This document shows positions 25,723-34,583 of a DNA stretch of 64,000 nt, one piece after another. Position 1 is the stretch's first letter; each line of letters starts with the position of its first letter. The DNA is from Ciceribacter ferrooxidans (GTDB taxonomy: Bacteria > Pseudomonadota > Alphaproteobacteria > Rhizobiales > Rhizobiaceae), in assembly GCF_004137355.1 (NCBI RefSeq), contig NZ_SDVB01000191.1, forward strand, positions 186,001 to 250,000, in the 5' to 3' direction. The notes below the pieces were generated by a model. The model worked only from the letters and a program-made list of their open reading frames with translations. It was not told where the DNA came from and ran no database searches. The translations under genes were made by a program, and so were the position numbers.

Positions 25723-27645
25723 ATGCCGCTTTCCGAGGAGGAGCACAAAGGCCTCATCAAAACGGGCCTGAACCTGATCAGTCAGGCGTTGTCGATCTTC
25801 GACAGCGATTTGAAACTTGCCGTCTGCAACCGTCGCTACCAGGATATGTTCGACTTTCCGGATGCCTTCGTCTCACCAGGGGTGAGCTTCGAGGAGACGA
25901 TCCGATATCTGGTGCTGAGGGGCGAGTATGGTTCGGTCGACGATGCGGAAGAGGCGGTTCGTACGCGTGTGAAGGCTGCCGAGGCCTTCGTTCCGCATTA
26001 CCTCGAACGCATGCGGCCAAACGGCCGCTGGGTTTCAGTCGAGGGGTTTCCCTTGCCGCAGGGCGGCTGGGTTACGGTCTACACGGATATCACCGAAGTA
26101 CGGATACAGCAGCAGATGCTGCGGACCCGCTCTGCCGAGCTTTCTGAGCAGCTTCTGTCCAACACCGAACGCCTTTCCGAGACGAACAGGGCGCTTTCTG
26201 CGGCCAACACGGCGCTCGAGGCGGCCAAGAACCAGTTGACTGAAATGGAGGCGCGTATCCGCCTGACGACGGAAATGGTCCCCGCGCACATTGCGCATGT
26301 CGATCGTAATTTTCGCTACACCTATACCAACCGACGTCTTTCATCGGTGATCCCCGGGCGCCCCTCGCAGATCGTCGGTCTCACGGGGCGCGATGTGCTG
26401 GGCGAAAGCTCATTTGCCAAGATCAAGCCCTATCTTGTTCGCGCGCTGGCGGGCGTTTCCTCCATTTGCGAGTTCACGGACGACGACTCGGGTCGGAGAA
26501 TTCGAACGGCCTTTACTCCGGATCGAAATGGTGACGGGCCAATTCATGGCGTCTACATTCTATCGACGGACATTACAGAGGAGAGCCAGGCGCGTGCCGC
26601 CCTTGCGCAGACGCGCAAGCGGGAGCTTGCCGCACAGTTGACGTCGGGGCTGGCACATGACTTCGCCAATCTCTTGACGATTATTCTTGGACTGCAGAGC
26701 AGGCTGGAACAGATGTCTTTGCCGCCGGGGGCGAAGGATCTGGTGACTTCGACGCTCGCTGCAGCACGCCGCGGCGGTAATCTCACCGATCGGATTGCAT
26801 CCATTTCAGGTCGGCGCGAGATCAGGCCGGCACCAGTCAATCTCTGCGATTTCATCAAGGATCTGATGCGTCTCGCCGGGCCGGCGCTGGCCGACAATAT
26901 CCGGTTGGACGTTGACATCCCTTCGATCGGCGTTCCGCTCATTCTCGACGCCGGCTCGTTACAGGATTCGCTGCTGAACCTGATCCTGAATGCCAAGGAC
27001 GCCATCGGCGCGAAACCGGGCGCCATCACGCTGCGCGTCCGCACAGTGCATGAAACCTGGATCGAGTTCTCTGTTTTGGACACTGGGGCCGGTTTCTCGC
27101 CTGAAGCGCTTGAGCACGCGCTTGACCCCTTCTTCACCACGAAGGGTGGCGAAGGTTCCGGTCTCGGCCTTTCCATGGTCTATGACCAGGCAACGATGTC
27201 CGGCGGAAGCGTGCGTCTGGAAAATCGCCGGGAAGGCGGTGCGCGTGTCGAGCTTCGGCTTCCTTATCGACCAGCCAGCAGCGAGGAGCCGCTGCACACG
27301 GTGTTGCTGGTCGAAGACAGCGACGACATCCGCGAGACCGTGCGCGATATGCTCTGCTCGCTTGGACATTCGGTTATTGAGGCGGCGAGTGTTGAGGAAG
27401 CAGAAAGTCTCGTCGATCTTCCGCAACTCGATCTTGTGTTGGCCGACATTCACTTGAAGGGTGGACGTACGGGCCTCGATCTTGCCGAAACGCTTCTGGC
27501 AAGAGGAGGAATGCCGATCGCCCTCATGAGTTCCCTTCCTCCCTCAGCCTCTTTGCGGATCGCGGCCGAAAAACGGTTCCCGCTGCTTCCCAAGCCCTTC
27601 GACAGTCAGACGCTTGCACGGTTCCTGCCGACGGTGACCAAATGA
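25723..27645 (+). CDS. Hybrid PAS sensor histidine kinase
   Basis: Cytosolic sensor of 640 aa with no membrane segment. Domains in order: PAS-7-type domain (about 12-125), a coiled coil (130-180), second PAS domain (185-290), HisKA with phosphoacceptor His312 (SGLAHDFANLLTIILG), HATPase (N box LLNLILNAKDAIG, G1 DTGAGFSPEA, F box DPFFTTK, G2 GSGLGLSMV), and a C-terminal receiver (VLLVEDSDDIRE, phosphoacceptor Asp575 in VLADIHLKGG). It is divergent from the Liv/CoA-ligase operon across 188 bp and overlaps the downstream response regulator by four bases. The PAS domains may sense the acid or its CoA ester (inference). Confidence 0.93.
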   Translation: MPLSEEEHKGLIKTGLNLISQALSIFDSDLKLAVCNRRYQDMFDFPDAFVSPGVSFEETIRYLVLRGEYGSVDDAEEAVRTRVKAAEAFVPHYLERMRPNGRWVSVEGFPLPQGGWVTVYTDITEVRIQQQMLRTRSAELSEQLLSNTERLSETNRALSAANTALEAAKNQLTEMEARIRLTTEMVPAHIAHVDRNFRYTYTNRRLSSVIPGRPSQIVGLTGRDVLGESSFAKIKPYLVRALAGVSSICEFTDDDSGRRIRTAFTPDRNGDGPIHGVYILSTDITEESQARAALAQTRKRELAAQLTSGLAHDFANLLTIILGLQSRLEQMSLPPGAKDLVTSTLAAARRGGNLTDRIASISGRREIRPAPVNLCDFIKDLMRLAGPALADNIRLDVDIPSIGVPLILDAGSLQDSLLNLILNAKDAIGAKPGAITLRVRTVHETWIEFSVLDTGAGFSPEALEHALDPFFTTKGGEGSGLGLSMVYDQATMSGGSVRLENRREGGARVELRLPYRPASSEEPLHTVLLVEDSDDIRETVRDMLCSLGHSVIEAASVEEAESLVDLPQLDLVLADIHLKGGRTGLDLAETLLARGGMPIALMSSLPPSASLRIAAEKRFPLLPKPFDSQTLARFLPTVTK

Positions 27646-28341
27646 CCCAACCGCTTGTCGCCATTCTTGATGATGAACCACAGATACGCCAGGTTCTTTC
27701 GGAGGCGCTTACGGAAGCCGGGTTCAAAACGGCGACTTTTGCCCGCGCGACAGAATTCGAGGCGGCGCTGAAGCGATGCGTCCCGGACGTTTGCCTTGTC
27801 GACCTCGGTCTGCCGGATCGTGACGGCCTGCTGCTGGTGCATCGGTTGGCGCTGGATTCGGGTGCTGCCATCATCATCATTTCAGGACGCGCCCAAGTGC
27901 AGGACCGTGTCATGGGCCTTGAGCTCGGCGCCGATGACTACATCATCAAGCCCTTCGAACCGGCCGAGATCGTGGCCCGTGTCCGCGCCCGCCTGCGCAA
28001 GGGGCGTCCGACCGGCGAGCGCACCAGCCAGATCGCGCGGTTCGATGGATGGACCGCGCTCTTCGACAGCTACACGCTTGTCTCGGCCACCGGGGAGCAG
28101 GTGTCCTTTTCCAACGCGGAGGGGCAGGTGCTTCGACTTTTCCTGGAGAGACCCCGCCGGTTGATCTCCCGCACGCAGATGCAGGAAGCCCTGGGCGGGA
28201 GGCGAGAGCTTTGACCGTGCGATGGACGTGCGCATTTCGCGCCTGCGCACCAAGCTCGGCGAAGATCCGAAAAATCCGGCATTGATCAAGACGATCTACG
28301 GAGCCGGCTATATCTTTCTCGGGGATGTACGCTGGGAATGA
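27642..28341 (+). pseudogene. OmpR-type response regulator, frameshifted in the DNA-binding domain
   Basis: The receiver domain is intact (VAILDDEPQIRQVLSEALTE, phosphoacceptor Asp54 in CLVDLGLPD, conserved Lys in DDYIIKPFEP). The winged-helix output domain starts normally (VSFSNAEGQVLRLFLERPRR, SRTQMQEALGG) but runs into a stop at 28212-28214 (product 190 aa). In another frame from about 28195 the missing part resumes as ESFDRAMDVRISRLRTKLGE and ends with IYGAGYIFLGDVRWE and a stop at 28339-28341. One extra base (or two missing) near 28193-28200 accounts for this. The lost segment contains the recognition helix, so the short product should not bind DNA normally. A sequencing error cannot be excluded. 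Confidence 0.8.
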
Positions 28342-28653
28342 GAAGGAATGCCGTTGGGGGGGGACGGCATCCGGTTCGATAATGCAGAGATCGCGGATTT
28401 TCTCTGGCGACTGAGAGTATGGGGCATCACCACGTGTGCGATGCGCCACCATCTTGCGGGAAGGTTGGCGTTCGATTTCCGCTCTTGTATCATTCGCCTA
28501 TCGCAAGCTTATTCGACGGTGCTGAGCACCCTCTGGAGCGCCGTAAAGTCCTAGACCTATCGACATATATATCTGGACAGCCCTTCGGGCCAATGCGCTG
28601 ATGTCGGACCGGCTGCGACCTTCCTATCGGCGAGTAGGGGTCACAATGTCTGG
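28342..28653. other. 312-bp gap with no recognised gene
   Basis: Between the frameshifted regulator and the 3' end of nirK. Only short frames are present, with no ribosome-binding site or family resemblance. It contains a run of eight G residues (about 28356-28363) and no clear terminator. I see nothing assignable. Confidence 0.6.
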
Positions 28654-29745
28654 TCACTCGGACATGTGATTGGACATGTGCGCATCGTGGCTGCTGTGCT
28701 CGTTACCCGCCGGTGCTGCGGCGAAGATATCGGACCGCTCGTCACCCTCGACGATCAGCTTTCCAACGAGGCCACGCGCCGCCCTGGAGAGGGCGTGGTC
28801 GACCAGCGTGTATTCCCCGGGGACGTCCAGGGTGAGATCGACCACCGAGGCGCCGCCCGGCGGAACGGTGATCGTCTGCACGTCGGTCAAGGGAGCAGAG
28901 GTTAGAGAAGCGAGATTGTAGGCCTTGTCGAAGATCTCTCCGATCACGTGGAAGCTCGACGTCTTGTTTGGCCCACCGACTCCAAAATAGATACGGACGG
29001 TTTCGCCGGTTCTCGCTCTCAAAGCGTTCTCGTTCGTCAGCGCCTTGTCCGCTCCGTTGAAGACATAGTATTCCGGCTGCTCGCCGAGCAGCTTCTCGGT
29101 GCTTGCAGTGAGCTTTCCTTTCGTGCCGACGGCCTCTTCCGTGTAGAGCTCTCCCTGCATGACATAGAACTCACGATCGACCAGGGGCAGGCCTTCCTTC
29201 GGTTCGACGAGGATAAGTCCGTACATACCGTTCGCGATGTGCTCGGCCGCAAGCGGTACAGCGCAGTGATAGACGTAAAGGCCGGGTTTCAAGGCCTGGA
29301 ACGAAAAGCCCTTTCTCTCTCCGGGCGCGGCATCTGTGGCTACCGCACCTCCGCCGGGTCCGGTCACGGCATGAAAGTCGACGCTGTGGCGCTCGCTGCT
29401 ATCGGGCGAATTCGTCAGTTCGATGTTCACCGTATCTCCGACGCGGACGCGGACGAAGGGGCCTGGCACTTTCCTGTTGAACGTCCAGTAATGGTAGGCC
29501 GTCCCATCAGCGACGGCTCCGGTCACTTCAACGGTCTCCAGGTTCACGGTGACGGTTTCGGGTCCCTTCCGATGAAGCGGCGCGGGAAGGTCGGTCGATT
29601 GCCGGATGATGTCGAGCGGCTTCTCGGCGGTTCCGTTTTCTGCCGGATGCTGGTGATTGCCTGCTGCCATCGAGGGCTGACCCTTGGTGAGGGCGAGCCC
29701 CGAGACTGCGGCGGCGAAGAGTGCGTTGCGGAAGCCCGGGATCAT
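28654..29745 (-). CDS. nirK: NirK, copper-containing nitrite reductase
   Basis: Periplasmic reduction of nitrite to nitric oxide; 363 aa with two cupredoxin domains. An export signal is present (MIPGFRNALFAAAVSGLALT..., cleavage near SMAA). Type 1 Cu ligands are visible in RHSVDFHA, YHCAVP, EHIANGM. Type 2 Cu histidines are in DFHAVTG, YHCAVP and DHALSRA, and the catalytic Asp (SVDFH) and His (SSFHVIGE) are both present, so the enzyme looks functional. A His/Met-rich tail (NEHSSHDAHMSNHMSE) ends the protein. No nirV or nor/nos genes are next to it in this window. An NnrR-type box lies upstream. Confidence 0.96.
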   Translation of the reverse strand: MIPGFRNALFAAAVSGLALTKGQPSMAAGNHQHPAENGTAEKPLDIIRQSTDLPAPLHRKGPETVTVNLETVEVTGAVADGTAYHYWTFNRKVPGPFVRVRVGDTVNIELTNSPDSSERHSVDFHAVTGPGGGAVATDAAPGERKGFSFQALKPGLYVYHCAVPLAAEHIANGMYGLILVEPKEGLPLVDREFYVMQGELYTEEAVGTKGKLTASTEKLLGEQPEYYVFNGADKALTNENALRARTGETVRIYFGVGGPNKTSSFHVIGEIFDKAYNLASLTSAPLTDVQTITVPPGGASVVDLTLDVPGEYTLVDHALSRAARGLVGKLIVEGDERSDIFAAAPAGNEHSSHDAHMSNHMSE

Positions 29746-29801
29746 GGTGTCCTCTTGAGATGTACTGGTCGCGAGTTAGCCGTACGCTGGCCTTGTCCTC
29801 T

Positions 29802-29815
29802 TTGTGGAAGCGCAA
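29802..29815 (-). promoter_or_regulatory. NnrR/FNR-type box upstream of nirK
   Basis: On the minus strand the site reads TTGCGCTTCCACAA, that is TTGCG-N4-CACAA, the form I recall for NnrR-regulated nir and nor promoters of Rhodobacter sphaeroides. It is 57 bp upstream of the nirK start codon, in the divergent region shared with the P450 gene. It would place nirK under nitric-oxide control. Confidence 0.7.
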
Positions 29816-30043
29816 CCAAGCTGCGGACACTCAAACTTGTGAGGAAGCGTGAGCCTGGTCGGCGCTCGAGAACGGCAGTGCCATGATCGGCGCGCGAGTC
29901 CTGCGGGCGCCCGTGCCCTGCCGGATCGGGCTGGCAAAGGCGGTTGCCTCTTTGCTGGGCGACAAAGAACGCAACGACAACTGCTGCGCAAATGGCCGCC
30001 GGGCCGAGAACCGGAATCAAGGCGGATGAGATTGAATAGCGGA

Positions 30044-31252
30044 ATGAACCCCAATGAGGCGCAATCGCCTGATGGCAACGAAACCGACTGGGATCCCAGA
30101 GGGGAGGATGTGCAGAGGAATCAGATCCGCGCTTACGACCATATGCGCGGGACCTGTCCTGTTGCACACAGCGATTATCTCGGCTGGTCCCTCTTTCGGC
30201 ATGCAGACGTTTTGCAGGTTGTGACGGACCATCACGGGTTCAGCAATGTTGTTTCATGGCACCCGTCCGTGCCGAACGGGATGGATCCCCCCGAACACAC
30301 CGGCTACAGGCGGTTGATCGAACGCTATTTCACGCAGCAGAGAGTGGACGCCTTCGAGCCGGTATGTCGCCAGATTGCCGGCGAACTCGTCGGATCGCTG
30401 AAGGCGAGCTCGACCTGGGAAGTGATGTCGAGCCTTGCCGAGCCCTACGCCGTCCGGGTTCAGTGCGGTTTTCTCGGTTGGCCAGAGGGGCTGCACGGGC
30501 CGTTGCGTCAATGGGTGCGCAAGAATCGCGAAGCGACGCTTGCCCGTGACACGGAGGCGATGGCGTCGATCGCCCTCGAGTTCGATGCCTACATCCGCGC
30601 ACAACTCGATGCGCGCAAATTTGCAGGCGATGGGGCGCCTGAGGATATCACCACCGACCTTATGCGACAGACAATTGGCGTCGAGCGACTTGAATACGCT
30701 GACATTGTCAGCATCCTGCGCAATTGGACTGTCGGCGAGCTTGGGACAATCGCCGCCTGCGTCGGGATTATCGTGCATTTTCTCGCACGGAACCAGGAGG
30801 TCCAATCGCACTTGCGCCAGGATCGCACGCGCCTTCCGCTCGCGATCGAGGAGATTCTCCGCCTCAATGGTCCTCTGATATCGAACCGGCGCACCGCCAC
30901 GAAAGCAGTCGTCATGGGCGACCGCCAGATCGAGGCAGGCGACAGGGTGACGGTGATCTGGGCATCGGGGAACCGCGATCCGGCCGTCTTCGAGGACGCT
31001 GATCAATACCGTCCTGACCGTGATCAATCGCCAAATCTGCTCTATGGCGCCGGCATTCACGTGTGCCCCGGCGCAGGCCTGGCGAGGATGCAGCTCCGGG
31101 TGATGATTGATGAGCTGTTGAACGGGATCGCGCAGTTCACGCTGACACCCGGCCGTGAACCCGTGCACGCGATTTTCCCCGCCGGTGGCCTGGCATCGCT
31201 CGAAATCCGGACCGACGGCGCTCCTCCAGCGACCGCGGGAGTGTCGGACTGA
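30044..31252 (+). CDS. Cytochrome P450 divergent from nirK
   Basis: Soluble bacterial P450, 402 aa from the ATG at 30044 (an ATG at 30026 is also possible). Heme-binding loop is LLYGAGIHVCPGAGLARMQL with Cys341 as thiolate ligand; the ExxR motif is in AIEEILRLNG (EILR); the C-helix region includes MDPPEHTGYRRLIERYFTQQ. The I-helix reads NWTVGELGTIAACVG, not the usual AGxDTT; the acid is displaced relative to the threonine. No ferredoxin or reductase gene is adjacent. The substrate is unknown. Its place next to nirK suggests a link to nitric oxide or nitrite metabolism, but divergence alone is weak evidence. Confidence 0.9.
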   Translation: MNPNEAQSPDGNETDWDPRGEDVQRNQIRAYDHMRGTCPVAHSDYLGWSLFRHADVLQVVTDHHGFSNVVSWHPSVPNGMDPPEHTGYRRLIERYFTQQRVDAFEPVCRQIAGELVGSLKASSTWEVMSSLAEPYAVRVQCGFLGWPEGLHGPLRQWVRKNREATLARDTEAMASIALEFDAYIRAQLDARKFAGDGAPEDITTDLMRQTIGVERLEYADIVSILRNWTVGELGTIAACVGIIVHFLARNQEVQSHLRQDRTRLPLAIEEILRLNGPLISNRRTATKAVVMGDRQIEAGDRVTVIWASGNRDPAVFEDADQYRPDRDQSPNLLYGAGIHVCPGAGLARMQLRVMIDELLNGIAQFTLTPGREPVHAIFPAGGLASLEIRTDGAPPATAGVSD

Positions 31253-31312
31253 TATCGCCGCTTCCTCGTGCGCGCTCGCGCTAACTGCCCAAAGGCGTAT
31301 TTCTCGGCGTGT

Positions 31313-31332
31313 GGGTGAAACTCGCTTCACCC
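31313..31332. terminator. Hairpin between convergent P450 and LacI genes
   Basis: GGGTGAA (31313-31319), loop ACTCGC, TTCACCC (31326-31332), lying between the convergent stops at 31252 and 31349. No T run follows on either strand, so a terminator role is tentative. Confidence 0.35.
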
Positions 31333-31348
31333 GGCCACGGCGTAGGAC

Positions 31349-32359
31349 TCACGCAAACGTCGGTGCAACCTCGATCAGCGCCTTTTCCGAGCCGCCCTTG
31401 TCGATGATTGTGAAGACAGCGTGGAGCATGCCTTTCACGTCCTGTCGGACCATTTCGACGTCATGGCCGAGAAGTGCGACGAAGGGATCCCAGTCGAAGC
31501 AGCCGATAATCGGCAACCGGCCTTCGAAATGGTGGGAGGTTTTGATCCAGCGCATCACGCCTTCGAGCGAGATTGTCGAGTTGACGAACATGCCACGGGG
31601 CAGGGGCCCCTCGGAGGCGGCAAGCACGGCGAGCGAGTTCTCTGCCTTTTCCGGCGCGTAGCCGCAGGTGAGGATGTGGCGCTCATCGATCGGAATGCCC
31701 ATCTCCTCGTGCGCTGCGCGAAACCCGCGGACGCGTTCGGCCGTATTGTGATCGGACCCACGACCGCCGATGAAGAGCAAGGGCGTGGCCTCGCCGAGCT
31801 TGTTGCGGCAATTGACGAGGGTTCGCCGGGTCAGCTCCCGCGCGCCGGCAAAGTTGTCCGAAATGACCGACGGTGCCTTTGAGCCGGGCAGGTCGAGATT
31901 GATGCTGTGGGCGCCGGATGTAAGGCAGATGTCGGTAATGCGGTCCGGATTTGTTGCGCCGGTCGCAATCAGCCATTCCACCTGGTAAGAGAGCATCGTG
32001 CGCGCCGCCTCCACCTCGAGGTCGGGATCTCGACGGGTGCAGGTAACGATCGGGAACAGCCCCCGCTCGCGCGCCATGGCTTCGAAGGTTTCGGCGATCG
32101 AGCCGAAGTAGCGATTGTCGTATTTGGGCACGATCATTCCGATGATCTTCGATTTCTCCCGCCTCAGCAGGCTTGCCTGCATGTTGACGGCATAGCCCTG
32201 TTCCTGGGCGAGCCGGGTGATTTTCTCGGCGAGCTGGCTGCTGATCCGGCGCTTCTTCCAGGTGCCGTTGAGCACTGCGCTCACCGCGCTCGCTGAGGTC
32301 CCGGCGAGATCGGCAAGATCGTAGATCGTGGTCTTCTTTGCTGGTCGTCGCTGAATCAC
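31349..32359 (-). CDS. LacI-family repressor of the polyol/pentose operon
   Basis: 336-aa LacI regulator: HTH at the N-terminus (TTIYDLADLAGTSASAVSAV, then LNGTWKKRRIS) and a periplasmic-binding-like sugar domain (KSKIIGMIVPKYDNRYFGSI). The hinge lacks the common LARSL motif, having QASLLRREKS. I chose the GTG at 32357-32359 because AGGAGG lies five to six bases upstream; an ATG 33 bp further upstream has no such site. It is divergent from the sugar ABC operon, and a 34-bp palindrome typical of LacI operators lies between them. Confidence 0.92.
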   Translation of the reverse strand: MIQRRPAKKTTIYDLADLAGTSASAVSAVLNGTWKKRRISSQLAEKITRLAQEQGYAVNMQASLLRREKSKIIGMIVPKYDNRYFGSIAETFEAMARERGLFPIVTCTRRDPDLEVEAARTMLSYQVEWLIATGATNPDRITDICLTSGAHSINLDLPGSKAPSVISDNFAGARELTRRTLVNCRNKLGEATPLLFIGGRGSDHNTAERVRGFRAAHEEMGIPIDERHILTCGYAPEKAENSLAVLAASEGPLPRGMFVNSTISLEGVMRWIKTSHHFEGRLPIIGCFDWDPFVALLGHDVEMVRQDVKGMLHAVFTIIDKGGSEKALIEVAPTFA

Positions 32360-32415
32360 GAAGTCCTCCTGTGAAAGCCAACTTGACATCAAAGAATGAA
32401 AGTGGCAATTCTTGC

Positions 32416-32449
32416 TTCATCGATTGAGCAACGTTGCGCAATCGATGAA
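32416..32449. promoter_or_regulatory. 34-bp LacI-type palindromic operator
   Basis: Arms TTCATCGATTG and CAATCGATGAA flank the core GCAACGTTGC; only one base pair (A32427 with G32438) breaks the symmetry. The core TTGAGCAACGTTGCGCAA is the usual LacI-family pattern with a central CG. It sits 57 bp upstream of the LacI start and 193 bp upstream of the binding-protein start, so it can control both directions. Confidence 0.8.
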
Positions 32450-32641
32450 TTTGGTTGGCTAAGGAGGGTCGACCGGGAGTTGTCCGGCAGAAACCGTCAC
32501 CGAGAACGGCGTCGAGAGGATCGGCGGCGAACGCAGAATTGCGGCCGTCCGTCACGTTCCGGTCCGTGATGACGAAAGCAGGGGCAAATACCTGGATTGT
32601 GTCTCTCGAAACGGGTTCGCCCATTCAAGGAGGAGAGTAAG

Positions 32642-33688
32642 ATGAAAGTTCGTTCGATGCTCATGGCAACGGTCGGTGCTGCCGCGATGTTTGCCGGTTC
32701 CGCGTCGGCGCAGGAAGCTGCGACGGTCGCCTTTCTGATGCCCGATCAGGCATCAACCCGTTACGAGGAACACGACTATCCGGGCTTCAAGGCTGAGATG
32801 GAAAAGCTCTGCGCGAGCTGCACCGTGATCTACCAGAACGCCAATGCTGACGCGGCTCTGCAGCAGCAGCAGTTCAACTCGGTGATCGCCCAGGGTGCGA
32901 AGGTGATCGTGCTCGATCCGGTCGACTCCGCGGCGGCTGCGGCTCTCGTCGAAATCGCCCATTCCCAGGACGTCAAGGTCGTCGCCTATGACCGCCCGAT
33001 CCCGGACAAACCCGCTGACTTCTACGTTTCGTTCGACAACGAGGGCATCGGCTATGCGATCGCCAAGTCGCTCGTCGATCACCTGAAGGCCTCCAGTATT
33101 CCGGAAGGCTCGGGTGTGCTGCAGATCAACGGCTCGCCGACCGACGCAGCTGCCGGCCTCATCCGCGACGGCATCCATCGCGGTCTGAAAGACTCGGGCT
33201 ACAAGACGCTTGCCGAATTCGACACCCCGGAATGGGCGCCGCCGAAGGCGCAGGAGTGGGCGGCCGGCCAGATCACCCGCTTCGGTGCCGACATCAAGGG
33301 CGTGGTCGCGGCCAATGACGGCACCGGCGGTGGCGCGATCGCAGCCTTCAAGGCAGCCGGCGTCAATCCTGTTCCGCCGGTCACCGGCAACGACGCGACG
33401 ATCGCGGCCCTGCAGCTGATCATCTCGGGCGACCAGTACAACACGATTTCGAAGCCGTCCGAAATCGTCGCTGCCGCCGCCGCCAATGTTGCCGTCAAGC
33501 TGCTGAAGGGGGAGACTCCCGAAGCCAAGACCACCCTTTACAATACCGCCTCCGAACTCTTCGTGCCGGCGGTCGTCACGGCGGAGAACATCAAGGCTGA
33601 GATCTTCGACAAAGGTATCCAGACGCCTGAAGAGATCTGCACCGGCGAGTACGCCGAGGGTTGCAAGAAGCTCGGCATTACCCAGTAA
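32642..33688 (+). CDS. Sugar ABC transporter binding protein (XylF/RbsB-like)
   Basis: Periplasmic sugar-binding protein of Peripla_BP_4 type, 348 aa. The signal peptide MKVRSMLMATVGAAAMFAGS ends at ASA. Mature motifs include ATVAFLMPDQASTRYEEHDY, AKVIVLDPVDSAAAAALVE and DVKVVAYDRPIPDKPADFYV, close to XylF proteins (YDRxI). A cysteine pair (CASC) lies near residue 55-60 and another pair near the C-terminus. It leads an operon with an ATPase, permease, SDR dehydrogenase and FGGY kinase, pointing to a pentose or pentitol as ligand (inference). Confidence 0.93.
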   Translation: MKVRSMLMATVGAAAMFAGSASAQEAATVAFLMPDQASTRYEEHDYPGFKAEMEKLCASCTVIYQNANADAALQQQQFNSVIAQGAKVIVLDPVDSAAAAALVEIAHSQDVKVVAYDRPIPDKPADFYVSFDNEGIGYAIAKSLVDHLKASSIPEGSGVLQINGSPTDAAAGLIRDGIHRGLKDSGYKTLAEFDTPEWAPPKAQEWAAGQITRFGADIKGVVAANDGTGGGAIAAFKAAGVNPVPPVTGNDATIAALQLIISGDQYNTISKPSEIVAAAAANVAVKLLKGETPEAKTTLYNTASELFVPAVVTAENIKAEIFDKGIQTPEEICTGEYAEGCKKLGITQ

Positions 33689-33706
33689 TGTTACCTCCCA
33701 AGGTGT

Positions 33707-33730
33707 CCGGTCGGAGCTTGCTCCGGCCGG
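33707..33730 (+). other. Stable hairpin after the binding-protein gene
   Basis: CCGGTCGGAG, loop CTTG, CTCCGGCCGG (one G-T pair in a 10-bp stem), 18 bp after the binding-protein stop and 31 bp before the ATPase start. No T run follows. Placed like the intercistronic stems that stabilise the upstream binding-protein message. Confidence 0.6.
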
Positions 33731-33761
33731 CGCTTCCGATCTGTAAAAAGAGCGTGTTGTC

Positions 33762-34583
33762 ATGGTGCGAAACGATAGCGGCGTGCCCGAAAAGGGTATG
33801 ACCATCCTGAAACTGAGCAACGTCTCGAAGAACTTCGGTGCGGTCTCCGCCCTGACCGACATCGAACTCGAGGTCAAGGCCGGCGAGGTCGTCGCGCTCG
33901 TCGGCGACAATGGCGCGGGCAAGTCCACGCTGATCAAGATTCTTGCCGGTGTTCATCAGCCGAGTGCGGGACGGATCGAATTTTGCGGCAAGGAAGTTGC
34001 CCTCGACAGTCCGAGCCGTGCTCTCGAACTCGGAATTGCGACCGTATTCCAGGATCTTGCCCTGTGCGAAAACCTGGATGTCGTCGCCAACCTCTTCCTC
34101 GGTCACGAGATGTCGCCGTGGAACCTCGACGAGGTTTCGATGGAGGTGCGCGCCTGGACCTTGCTCAGGGAACTCGCGGCGCGGATCCCTTCCGTGCGTG
34201 AGCCGATCGCTTCTCTCTCGGGTGGTCAGCGCCAGACGGTAGCCATTGCCCGTTCTCTGCTGCTCGACCCCAAGATCATCATGCTCGATGAGCCGACAGC
34301 TGCACTCGGTGTCGCCCAGACAGCCGAGGTGCTGAACCTTATCGAGCGGGTGCGCGAGCGCGGTCTCGGGGTCATCATCATCAGCCACAACATGGAGGAT
34401 GTTCGCGCGGTGGCAGATCGCATCGTCGTTCTCCGGCTCGGGCGCAACAACGGTGTCTTCAGCCCGGATGCCTCCAACCATGAACTCGTGGCGGCCATCA
34501 CCGGCGCCACGGAGAACGCAGTCTCGCGCCGGATCGATCGCAAGTCCGGCGAGCGCGCCGACCTCGGTGGAAACCCAGCATGA
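33762..34583 (+). CDS. Sugar ABC transporter ATPase, single-domain
   Basis: ATP-binding protein with one ABC domain, 273 aa (the RbsA/XylG proteins usually have two; the FrcA type has one). Walker A LVGDNGAGKSTLIKILAGVH, signature LSGGQRQTVAIARSLLLDPK, Walker B IIMLDEPTAALG. The start may be the ATG at 33762 or the ATG at 33798, where the conserved MTILKLSNVSKNFG begins. It overlaps the permease start by four bases. Confidence 0.92.
   Translation: MVRNDSGVPEKGMTILKLSNVSKNFGAVSALTDIELEVKAGEVVALVGDNGAGKSTLIKILAGVHQPSAGRIEFCGKEVALDSPSRALELGIATVFQDLALCENLDVVANLFLGHEMSPWNLDEVSMEVRAWTLLRELAARIPSVREPIASLSGGQRQTVAIARSLLLDPKIIMLDEPTAALGVAQTAEVLNLIERVRERGLGVIIISHNMEDVRAVADRIVVLRLGRNNGVFSPDASNHELVAAITGATENAVSRRIDRKSGERADLGGNPA

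Noticed and set aside
28308-28601. Small frames between the split regulator and nirK, considered as transposase remnants
   Set aside because: No recognisable catalytic motif, terminal inverted repeats or target-site duplication could be found by eye.
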